DNA of 64,000 bases, taken from positions 2,447,501-2,511,500 of the forward strand of contig JAZGTH010000009.1 of the NCBI GenBank assembly GCA_036877525.1. Reading direction: 5' to 3'. Shown in pieces: positions 1-11,038 of this stretch. The notes under the pieces were generated by a model that saw nothing but the letters and a program-made list of their open reading frames with translations, made no database searches and was not told where the DNA came from. This DNA is from Chromobotia macracanthus. Taxonomy: Eukaryota; Chordata; Actinopteri; Cypriniformes; Botiidae. The position numbers were made by a program, and so were the translations under genes. The stretch's first letter is position 1; each line of letters begins with the position of its first letter.

Positions 1-3000
1 GAGAGCTGGGCCGACTCAGGGAGGCCTATGAGTGTGGCACTGGATGTCTGCTAACTGCTCCTCATGTATGTCTTCATGGAACAATACCTTGCAATTTCTG
101 AAATCGACATACATTCATACTGTATATTATGTATAATGTGCTAGATAGATGTATATACATATGGTTGGGTTGTTTGCTTGCTTTATTAAACACAGGACAG
201 GCAAGTCAGTGAGCTCGCACAGGATCTAGCCAACAAACTTGGTCTGAAAATCCGTAAAGCCTACGTCAGCGGTCAGGTTTGTTCTCCAGCTTAAATGTTA
301 TGAGGTTGGAAAATATGAATTTCTACTTTTTAACTTTATAGTTTACCTGACTTACACTTTTTCTTAATTTCAGCTTGATTCCACATCATCTGGTACGGAC
401 AGCAATGGTGAAACTAACACTCCTACAGGGGAGGTAGGTAATAATCAGCTTGTTAAGAAACCACCTTATCTACAATGAGAAGCACATGCTTTACACTCAG
501 GTGGCAAACCTTCCTGTTTTTCATTTCAGACCTCATCAAATGGTCTTGACTCTTTGAATGATATCGGATCAGGTATTTCTGTTCTCCAATATTCTGATAC
601 ATACATTCCTGTGTGTAAAATTAGGATTGAAAAGATGAGTACTTTGAGCATATTCATGTAGCGGATATGAATAGTTGAGTCAGTGATCTGTTTATCTTGT
701 AGACTTATCAAGTGCCCAGTGCATCCCTGCCCCCCTGGCCACACCCATCCCAGTCAGTGATGACCCACAGATGCCCTCACTGAGCCCAGTTGGGCCCAAA
801 GACATGCCAGAGAGTCCGAGCCAGGAGCCGCCGGGGCGGGTACCATACTCTGTGCCTGTATCTGAACACATGAGTGAATGTGTGATGAAGGAGGAATGTT
901 TAGACACCCTGTTGGACAGTATTCCTAAAGGAGCTGAGGTCAGTGTGGTAAGTGATATGGAGACATTGGCACAATTTACATCTCGTACCGTCTGTTAGCG
1001 CTTGTGTTACCAAGACATTTCACCAAGGCTGTGTAATCAGCCGTACAGTGGAACATGAAACCATATCTGTAACGGCTGGGCCAGAACGGCATGGAATAAA
1101 ATAGTTAAGGAGAACAGTTTGGCCTGACAGTGGAAAAGTGACTATTATAAGACAGCAGAAGAAGAATTTGTGTAGCTCTAATATCTGAAGGTTTTGATGA
1201 TAGGCCATTCTGAAACTGTGGTTTTATTTTGTTTGAAATGGGAAAACTTCATTATTGTTTCTCCATCAGAATCCAGTTCAGGGAGCCATCCCCACTAACC
1301 TCCCAAACACAGCTGTGGCTCTGCGGCCTCCATACTCCCCCGGGCTCCCAGCTTCCTCCTCTCAGCTCACAACTCCGTATTTCAACTCTGTCAGTCCACT
1401 CAGCCCACTGGACTCCTTCTCAGTCCTGGGACAAAGTGAAGCCTCTTCCCAGACGATGGACTCACTCGGCTCCTTCAGCTCTGGGGCTGGAACAGGGGAC
1501 ACCACTGGAAAATCTGGATCTGGATCCATGAGCATGGGTGGATTGGATTCCCTCTCTGAGTACACACTTCCTGGTAAGGAAGTTTTCATTTGACATGGTA
1601 CAGGATATACTTGTGTTCAAACTGTGTATTTTTAATAAATGTAATAAAATGCCTCCAGGTGACAATAGCCATAATATTTATTGTATGATTATTGCAAATG
1701 TAAACCATCAGCATTAAGAATGAATGAAAAAATGTATTGTGTCATAATTTTTCCCTGCACATGCAGACTTAATCTTTTTGTTCTAATGTAATTGCATTAT
1801 TTAAATAATAATAAAAGCAATCAGTGTTAGACAAAAGATTGTTTTTGTAATGTTAGTATCAGTAAAACAAACCCAGATCAGTGGTTTACTAATACATCAA
1901 ATTCTTTCATGACAAACTCAGCACACATGATGTCATCATCTCATTCACTTTTTTTCTGACAATCTTAGGTGGACGATTCTCTCACAGTTTTATCCCTGCT
2001 TTGCGTAATCATAATACCACCGGTGCAGTGAGTGTTATTTGTTCTCTATATACTGCAGTTTTTCTTCTGATGTCGCACACAGTCTCGATCTCTTGCTCAT
2101 TAACAGTTCTGTGTATTACTTTAAATATCTGTTTTAATTTTGCCTTTATATGGTGAGAGAACTGTGCTTTGCTCCACACAGAACAGCCCAGCGGGTACCA
2201 ACCTGTCCCTGCTGTCCCGAAATCCTCTGGCAACCACACATGAGTTTAGACAGGCCTGTAATGCTTGCTACAGTCGCATAGGTAACATGTTAATGTGATA
2301 CATCACAGCTGATCCTGTAAAAATGTGATATCTGGCTTGAGGATGTCTGTGTTTTCTCATTCAGGTCCTCGGGTCATGGACTACAACTATCAGCCTGATG
2401 CAGCTCATCGCTGTAAGAGAGACGTGCTGCTCTGTCGCCTCAAAGCGTCAGACGACCCCACCTGGAAGAGGGTGCGACCCCGGCCCGCTCGTAATAACTT
2501 CCTTGGGGCGTTTGTTCTGTGCAAAGGTATTGATTCTGATTCAGATACATGATGTGACTAGATTAGATGGATACGTTGACTGTCTCTGTATGTTTATTTG
2601 TTTTTGAATTACTTTATTGGCTTGTGTTGGGTTCCTGCTCACTCTGTTAGGGTTTCATTTTAGATCATGACCAACTGACTGCATTTTTTAATAAGGGATT
2701 CCTTTAACCTGGGCAGGAAAAGCTTTTTGGTACTACTAAATGGTCTTTACTACATAATATTAAGCTCTTGACTGAAGGTTCATTGTTTCCACACTTTTCA
2801 GAGTATAGCTTTATTATATTGGCTGTCACATCAGCTGTTTCTTCCATCCCAATAAATGAATTCACATTTGTAAAAAGCTTTAAAACTTAAAATATCAATG
2901 TATTGTTGTCACCTTTTGCTGATGTTTTGTTAGTCTGTAGCTGTATGCTGATTTCTGTGTGTTTAAAATTCTCTCATTGCAGAGGTTCAGGAGCGTCAGG

Positions 3001-5963
3001 AGTGTCAGTACGGTGAAAACTGCACTTTCGCTTACTGTCAGGAGGAGATAGATGTGTGGACCCAGGAGAGGAAGGGAGCTCTGAGTCGCGAGCTGCTGTT
3101 CGACCCTCTGGGCACTAATGAACGACGAGCCCTGAGCGTCACCCGTCTGCTTCAGCTCCATATGGGCATGTTTATGTTCCTCTGTGAGGTAAAAGCCAAC
3201 TGTCACTTGTCACCCTTCATAATTAATGACTGTCTCACATTTGACTGTAGCTGTGTGATGTAGCTGTTGTTTCTCTCTGCTGTAGGAATGTTTTGACAGT
3301 AAGCCTCGCATCATTAGCAAGCGAAGCAAAGAGAATCTCGCCGTGTGTTCAAATCTGACTGCACGACATCCTTTTGACGATAACAAGTGAGTCATGCTCT
3401 TCTGTCTTTTATTCTATTCACGTTAATGCATTTAGCAGACACTTTATCCAAAGCGACTTACTTTGCCATTGCATAACAATTATTTCTAAAATGATTCTGT
3501 AGTGATTGTAACTTCTTAAAACATTCGAATCGATTCTGCATCCAATTCAAAGCACAGCTGAACATGTGCTGGTGTTGTGCTGAAATTCGTCTCCCTGTGA
3601 GATTTCCACTCCCCTGATTTTGATTGACATCATAAAGACGCTTTTGTTTCTCAATGCTCTGGGTGGAATTGTTCTTCTTTTCAATCCTTGGAAATGTTTC
3701 TTCATGGTAGTTGTGTTCTGAAATATATGAACGTAGAATCAATTCTGAATTTTTAAGAATCGATTAATTCAGTGCTCTTAATCATTGACTCTTGTCACAT
3801 GTGCAGTTCTTGTTGTTTCACGCTCTAACCCAACAGGTGCCTGGTGCACGTGGTTCGCTCAGCAAACGTGCGCTACAGTAAAATACGTCCCCTTCACCCA
3901 CTCTGTCAGTTTGACGTGTGCAGACATGAGGTGCGATACGGCTGCCAGAGAGAGGATAGCTGCTCCTTTGCACATTCTGTCATAGAGCTCAAGTGTTGGG
4001 TGCTTCAGCAGGACACGGGTACATAAGACTCCTTCAACTATTTGAATGCATTATATAGGCAATCATTTTAAGGTAGTACATATGTTTGTGTTTTGTTTTA
4101 TTTTGTTCGTCAGGTATTACCCATGAGGAGATGGTGCAGGAGTCTAAGAGACACTGGCACAGATTGGAACAGAATGCACAAAGACAAAAGGTGAGGTTAC
4201 AAAGACCCCAATCCAAAATGGACAAACGACTGTGCAGCCTTTTCACAGACATACACCTGCCCACATCTGATCCATCTCCTTGGTTGCTCCTGCAGTAGAT
4301 TTAAAGGTGTCTGATATATCATTTAAAATTGCTAAAATAATGATTTTCATTTCCTGTCGCATTCAGCCCCTGCTCGGACCCCACCAGCCCACCAGTAGCA
4401 GCAACAGCAGTCCTGTCAGCAGTAGTGCTGTGGTCTCTGGGGGTGTGGTCAGTGGGGGCGGAGACAGCATTGGGGGCGGAGGCCCAGGAGGAGGATTGGT
4501 AGGATGCGGCCGAGGGCGTGGCCTGAATCTCAAGATGAAGTTTGTGTGTGGACAGTGTTGGAGGGAGGGCCAGGTCAACGAACCAGATAAATCACTGAAG
4601 TACTGCACTGCCAAAGCCAGACACAGGTTAGCCTCCTTTATATATGTAGGGATAGTGTTTCCATCAGGGTGCTTGATACATTCTCATCAAAGATTTACAT
4701 GACTGTAGTGTTTACTGGAATGGTTATAATGTAACTGCTTTTATTGGACACAATAGAGACGATTACTTACGAGAAAATCATATATAATGGTTCCTTCTGT
4801 TGTTTCTGTTGGGACCCGCAGCTGGACAAAAGAGCGCAGGGTGTTGCTAGTGAAATCATTTGAGAAGAAGAAGTGGGTGGTAGTGCGACCGCTGCCCTTT
4901 TCCCGTACCTACCCTCAACAGTATGATGTAAGTCTTTTTTTACAGAGACTGACACTGGATTCACTGTGAACCGTTTTAAGTAGCAAGTCATGTTCAGTCA
5001 GAGAAAGGACCCCTGTGTGACACAGAAAGGTCTTGAAGGATTTTTAAGGGCTTTATTTTGCAAATAATGACTGGTTGACTGTACATGGGTTTACTAATTA
5101 CAACTACCTGCCAAATAAACATAAAGCGGGTTGAATTAGCACAATGTAGACGCTTGGTTGCCAGGATCAGTGGTCAGGTTTACTTTTTAGTGGTCATTAT
5201 ACGAAACTATTGGCCTGCATAATGCTGTGATTTCAGAAAAAGGGTTGTAACTTACGATGAAGATGGACAATTGCATTTCCTTTATAATGGCTTTTACATT
5301 TTTGTTGTTGTTGATGGTTATGTAATCCTCACACCATTTTGGTTTATACTGTTTAATGGATTCTTTATTTGACCATTTCTTTGTTTCTGCAGATGTGTGT
5401 TCATGTCATGAAACAAAAGAAGTGCCATTATATTGGGAACTGTTCTTTTGCACACAGTTTGGAGGAGAGGGATGTGTGGACCTATATGAAAAACAACAGT
5501 TGTGAGCATCTGCTTCAATGAAATGCATAATATAGCTGACATTCTTTAATGCATTTCTTCTGTTTTGGATTTGATCCAGACGAATCCTTAATGGTCTATT
5601 GATATATGTTTTTAATGTGAGCGCTGTATCTGTTTTCACTCAGTGAGAGACATGCAGCAGATGTACGATATGTGGCTATCATTGACCAATCAGAATCGGC
5701 GTGCGGATGGCACCCTAATGACTCCGCCCCCAGAAGAAAAACAGATCGCCATGCCAACTGACTATTCTGAGTCAATGGTGGGTGGCTGGAAAAGTGATTT
5801 TGTTTTTTGTGTGATTACGTGGGTAAAGCATCCTGGAAATGGAAAGATAACAAGGTTTCAGAAACATCCTCTTGGTCTTTCTTGTTTTTGAGCTGCATCA
5901 TCAAATTAGTCTGTGTTTTTTCGACAGGTTGGCCGGCGGCTCTCTGGAGGTGGAGATCTGTGA
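1..5963 (+). CDS. zc3h7b: Zinc finger CCCH-type containing 7B, 5'-partial, short C-terminus
   Basis: RNA-binding cytoplasmic/nuclear protein; the human orthologue (RoXaN) has N-terminal TPRs and several CCCH fingers, and links to translation factors and microRNA processing. Exons seen: <1-65, 196-276, 374-433, 530-572, 703-947, 1270-1573, 1969-2027, 2182-2281, 2365-2526, 2983-3188, 3286-3386, 3837-4018, 4114-4190, 4367-4626, 4822-4927, 5393-5501, 5644-5777, 5928-5963; all phases join, giving 775 residues from the window edge. The first two exons are the end of the TPR region. CCCH-type fingers lie in the exons at 2983 (final ligand Tyr, as in human), 3837 and 5393; a Cys-rich finger lies at 4367-4927. 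A Gly/Ser-rich insert (about 4430-4520) precedes the latter. The last exon adds only 11 residues and a stop at 5961, where human ZC3H7B continues with a C2H2-like finger and a final CCCH finger. The paralogue ZC3H7A is less likely because tef is next door. Largest introns (948-1269, 1574-1968, 2527-2982, 3387-3836, 4928-5392) hold nothing beyond the SINE-tail fragment listed separately. Confidence 0.9.
3418..3465 (-). repeat. L2/SINE 3'-tail fragment
   Basis: Reverse-strand copy of the conserved fish SINE/L2 tail (the AAGTCGCTTTGGATAAA... type sequence followed by a GCTAAATGCATT-like end), without a tRNA-like head. It lies in a zc3h7b intron. Most likely a 5'-truncated retroposed fragment. 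Confidence 0.6.
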
Positions 5964-7163
5964 CCTGGGCCAAAATGTGCAGTTACCCGTGACATGGTCG
6001 TCTGGATGAGACTTCCTGTTCAGATGTCAGTTTTTAAAGCCCTTCCCCAGTTTTTCAGTGCCACTCTGGGAACTACCAGGTTCTGCTGCCCTAAAGAGCA
6101 AAGTGTCTGACTGTAGAACTAACAGTGATTGCCACATACACACGCTCACACACACCACATGCTTTATCACTCATTAACAAACACATCTGCACACTCACTG
6201 ACATGACACTCGACACAGACTCATGGGTGTCATGTGTGAAAGTGCACACTGGTACTTTTGCATCGAAGTTAAGAGCAGATTTATAGTTTTATGGGTTGCA
6301 GATCAGTTTCCTCAAATCTCACTGTTCCCTTAGCGCTTTACAGAGTCTTGCACAGGAAGAACTGATTCCCACTGATGAATTAAAGCACCAGTCGAGAGGC
6401 CACTTCTGTTTCAGTCTGGTATGTGGTATCAGATTTCTGAAGTGCTTAACTTTGTGTTTCTGCCATATTGATAGAGGAGCTTGAATGTATAGCCAACAGT
6501 GGCCATTTACAAGAAAATTGAGATTTGTCAGATGTAGAATGTATTTGATACACAAGGCAACTAGTTATGTATAACTTTAATAACCAGCCCCAGTGACTCC
6601 TGATCCTTCAGCATCAATGCTTCCAGAATGCCAGTCACATATCTTGCGCTGACATGCCTTCATTTCCTAATTTCTTTGATTTGCACTGGGTGACAGTGGG
6701 GCAGCGTTTAGTAGTGAAGAACAGAACACAGTGAAAGGCTGTTTACATTAGAGTACAGCCCCAGTTCACCACAAGCTATTTGGGTTAAAACAGTTTGGTT
6801 CCAGGTCAGCTGTGATTGTTTTTGCTTGATAAATTGGCTTTGAGATGGATGATTGATGGTTGAAATTTATTTCCGTAATGTCTTGTTTGAGCTTATAGAT
6901 CGGGGCATCATCTAATCCATAAACACACTCTGAAGCCTGAAGTTCAAAGTGGGCCAGTAGCTCAGAAGGTCTCCATATGTAACATTTATTGATGTCAAAT
7001 TAAGAGCACGAATGGAGATGAATTAGATAGAAAATAGGCCAAAGAGCTTTACTTGCCTGGGCCTATGCAGTTATATTCCCTATAATAACAGTCCCTATCC
7101 TTTATACTGTCCAGACATGCTGTGCTACCCTTGGTAAGCCTTGTCCTTACTTTCAGTGGACAT

Positions 7164-7203
<40 letters not shown>

Positions 7204-8980
7204 TAAATATATATCCACTATATTGGTATACTACTAATGATTATTGATAACTTAGCAGTTAAGCTTAATTAAGTATAACCTTACCTTGTATTGATTACAT
7301 AGAACTTCCTGTTATTGAGCTATGCTATATGACATGTATTGCTGATTAGATGGTTAGTGATTTTTTTTTCCTTATAAGTCATTCCAGGAATGTCAGTTCT
7401 GTAAGATCAAGATGGGAATTTGCTGTCCTGAACTGCCTAATGCTTTAGGAAAGTGATCGATTTATGTGCTGTAAACAGCGAGAAGACAATGTGCTAAAGA
7501 GAACACAATGAAGCACATTGATTTGGTAGCAGTAGAAGATATGGATGGCAGCAATATGACAGTACAGCAGTTGATTCTAACTGAACAGGACACAAGAAGG
7601 ACATTCTGGAGTGACCTAGTTGTACGCTTTACTGAGGGATCATATTATTACTACCGCTATTATTATGATGATGACAGTAATGATAATGATTACCATTATA
7701 ACTACTTCTATCCTCTTATATGCTATTGATATATGTATATGTTAATTGCTATGTATAACACTTTAAATATATGTATCCATGTACGAATATAATACTTAAC
7801 AGTGAAATATGTCTATTTATGCTTAGTGAACTGTCCAGAATAGAGGAATTGGATTATATTGTGTTACCTGCTTGGGATTCTAGGCTACAACATGAAGCTA
7901 AGTGAAAAGAGACAGCATTTTGGGTGTGGGAGGAAGTCATGATTTTGTGAGATGCGTGTGGTTTGTTTTTGAATTTGTCTATGTTTTGTATGAGAATTAA
8001 CTATTCATTTGAAAGGTGTCTGTTTATAGAGTGACATCCTTGAAAACTACATGCCTTAGCAAATATCTTTTCCGCTACTCAATTTTTGTGAGATTCTCAT
8101 ATAGCTATACTGTGACGGAACACCAAGCATACATGGATATTTATGTTTGTCTGCATAGCGCCTTATACAACTTATATACAACATTTATATACAATTATAA
8201 ATACCTTAACACATAATCCTACTCTTTCAGTATAATGATATATACACCGTTAGACAAGAAAATAGATTTAAGGGAATGAACGTGTGTTGTTAATTTTCCC
8301 TGGTTGTTTTGTGATAAGACTAGAGTAATGGGTTTTGCACACAACTCTAATTCTGTATTCTGAGGAGTTGTTAGCCTCCATTCTAGGCTACGGTTGGTAC
8401 AGACAGTATTGTGCTTAACTGTGGAGAGAAAAACACAAACTGAGAAGCTCAGCTGACAGTCTCTGTTGCCAAACATGAGATGGGGTTTGCAATCAGTCAT
8501 ACTCATATCAGAGAGTTAGTACTCCAGGCTGTTAACTGTGTAAGGGCTGGAGCAATGGACATCTATTCACCACAACCTCAGTTCTCTGTTTGAGTTAATG
8601 TTATCACAAAACTGGTATTTGAGCTTCCTGAACTAAGAACAAAAAAGATGGCCATTTTTAAATAACCATTGTGTTTCAAACTTTCTGGTTGGAGATGTTA
8701 ATAATAATCCATAAGGCCAAAAGGCAATATAAGATTTAACAAACAACAAACGCTGGTCATTCTATGTTAAGATGGGTTTATTTTTCATCTGCTTAACCAG
8801 ACAACGAGTAAATATCAGGGTTTTGAACAAAAGAAAGGAAAAACAATGCCTGTTTTTGTACTGTATTTTTACATTTGTTTGTTCTGTTTCTCCTTTTCCT
8901 CCCTGGTTGGAAGTGAAATATGATTACAGTGGACCAAATCTCATGAACATGTTTAACAATAAATAGACTGTTTTAGAAAA
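5964..8980 (+). other. zc3h7b: zc3h7b 3' UTR, about 3 kb
   Basis: AT-rich non-coding sequence after the stop codon, ending near a canonical AATAAA at 8958-8963 followed by a T/G-rich stretch. It contains TA and CA dinucleotide runs at about 7165-7203 and a degenerate triplet-rich patch at 7645-7700. I looked here for the missing C-terminal zinc-finger exons of zc3h7b and saw none. Confidence 0.6.
8958..8963 (+). terminator. zc3h7b: Probable zc3h7b poly(A) signal
   Basis: Canonical AATAAA, about 3 kb after the stop, followed by a T-rich region. It is the first strong signal before the tef upstream region. Nearer or alternative sites cannot be excluded. Confidence 0.5.
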
Positions 8981-9044
8981 CAAGCGTGATTTTGACTTTA
9001 TTTGAATTACTTGCATGAACTATTTTTCTTGCTTTGTTCAATAC

Positions 9045-9317
9045 TTAAAGCTAGAATCTGTAACCTTTCGATTAAAAATAAACAGTTATTGACCAAGTAC
9101 ATAACAGATCAGTGTTCAAACGGGTCGTCTGACCCTACCCTGATTCACAACAGTATGTTTATAATAATTTAATATAATAATTTATAATTTGAGCTGTTGG
9201 GTCCAATTTCTAGAAAAATGTAAGTTTGTAAGCTTCATTTGACTAACCTGAAAGTAAACTTACCTACAGTTTTGTTTCAAACAGACAGGGAGGCAAAAAT
9301 TACAATTGCATCTTTAA
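9045..9317 (+). mobile_element. MITE-like element family A, copy 1
   Basis: Starts with a TTAAAGCT...TCTGTAA-type end and finishes with a matching inverted end (TTACAATTGCATCTTTAA). The interior shares long stretches with the copies at 21137, 27445, 33623 and 55486, including a TTATAATTTGAGCTGT core and a GTACAT-ACAGATCAGTGTT block. No coding capacity. Probably a non-autonomous DNA transposon. It fills part of the gap between zc3h7b and tef. Confidence 0.6.
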
Positions 9318-10320
9318 ATTGCAACCACATACTGCAACTAATAAGCTGTTGTGAGAGATTGCTTTGTGCAGTCTGTAGGCAGGGATGCACTATGACTTAC
9401 ACTCACTTTCGAGTGCATAAACTGATGCAGTTGAAGACACCCTTCAAGAGTATTGCTGCATAACCCACAAAGCTCCTGATATTCTGTTTCAAATGCATGC
9501 ATCGTCTAATTTATCTGAAAATGTCATTTAATTCAGCTGTAATATCACATTGTACTTCACTGCCCAATAAAAGACTTCCGCAACACAGACATGCGCAGAT
9601 GTTTTGGTCTGGCTTAGATAACTGCCTTTATTCTTATTGGCTAGCAGGCGGAAACGGTACAGCTCGATTGGCCAATGAAACCCCGCGTTATTGACTATTA
9701 AAGAGAATGCAAATGTGTTTGAATATTAAATAAAATAAATAAAATATCTTTATTTATGTATGCACAAGACGGTCTAAATGTAATTAGTTGAACCTGAGCG
9801 CTCTCCTCTGGTTTTTATTTCCTTTAACATTTATGTATAGTCAAATATTACCGCAGTAAATATGGTTTATAAATAATCAATTTCATTATTTAGCAATGAA
9901 TAATATTTAATAATATTAATAAAAAATGGCATTAACCCTACATAGGGTTTGCTGTATTTGGGCATGAGCCCTGCAAACAATGGATTAGATGACTGAAGAA
10001 GTGCCAAACTTGTGGGCAACATGAGAAGTAACGCAGGTACGTATAGGGAGGAACATCAAGGAATAACATCACGCCCAATGAACGCATTTACACATGAAAC
10101 GTGAAGCCCAAGTAAACCATTATCTGTAAACACTCACAATAAGCCATCAGACAATTGATTTAAGGCGACATTGACTATTTGCAGTTCTCTATTGTTATGG
10201 AAAATGACCTGCATGAATGAGGCCCGCTCTTATTTATTAGTTTAGTTTCATGTTTTATAAATAAATGTTTATTTATAAAGGCGTTTGAGGAGATGGATGT
10301 TGCATTAGACTGAAGTTCAC
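9318..10320. other. Intergenic region upstream of tef
   Basis: AT-rich sequence with no supported gene. Contains short A/T-rich runs at 9720-9760 and 9890-9935. A CAT triplet run at 10321-10341 marks the transition to the CpG-rich tef promoter side. Confidence 0.4.
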
Positions 10321-10341
10321 CATCATCATCATCATCATCAT

Positions 10342-10632
10342 CTGATGCAGCGGCGCCATTATCGCCACGCCCACTGGGCGCGTCATCACCGCACGCGCGA
10401 GGCCATGTGCGCTGTAATGAAATACAATGACGAAGCGTTTTGTTGTTTTAATCGCAAACGCGGTTTTGTTATTGAAAGTAAATTAAACCCTGACGAAATA
10501 AAAACGAGCTTGGAGGTCGGATCGTGTAATGAAACGTTTTTCGATAAATTGGTTTGTGGCAGATTACGCGTAGTTTTCAAGGTCTCTGCGGCACATAAAC
10601 GACGACCTCCAAAAGCACAAACTGTGTCAATA

Positions 10633-10667
<35 letters not shown>

Positions 10668-11038
10668 AAATATATATTACTTATATTACTGAAAACGTAA
10701 ACGACAGGTTTAACCGACCAATCAGGAGTCGCCCCTGCAAGGCAACGTCGCTTCGTTAAACGCTCTACCACGCCTCCTAATATATTATTCATGAGAGAAA
10801 AGGCCAGCTAGCCTATCCGCGTCCGAAATCCATCTCCCCCCTCCCAAAAGGGGGTGTGGCTTACATGAATATTAAAACTGTGTGCCGTAGACGACCGAGA
10901 AATCGGGTCTGGATCGCAGTCTGCAAAACGAGCGGAGAGCGGAGAGGTGGCGCTGATCGGATTCGTTTGTTTATCGACGGTCTAAACGCACAACAACCTT
11001 TTCTGCTTTTAAAGTTGACTTTATTCTTAAGTTATAAA
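10342..11038 (+). promoter_or_regulatory. tef: Putative tef promoter and 5' UTR
   Basis: CpG-enriched block (10345-10610), then a TA dinucleotide run (10637-10665), then a GC-rich segment directly upstream of the tef ATG. A CCAAT motif occurs at about 10717 and a GGGGGTGTGGC (KLF/GC-box-like) motif at about 10850. The open frame at 10345-10692 has no recognisable homology and ends inside the TA repeat, so I treat it as non-coding. The exact transcription start is not visible. Confidence 0.45.

Noticed and set aside
5928..6010. Alternative frame of the last zc3h7b exon ending VQLPVTWSSG
   Set aside because: It would need a phase-2 donor in the previous exon, and I found none near 5777; the phase-0 join gives an early stop.
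7508..7729. 73-codon frame with Tyr/Asp-rich end
   Set aside because: Product of an imperfect triplet repeat inside the probable zc3h7b 3' UTR; no homology.
10345..10692. 115-codon open frame upstream of tef
   Set aside because: No recognisable homology; it ends in Ile-Tyr codons created by a TA repeat and lies in CpG-rich promoter sequence.
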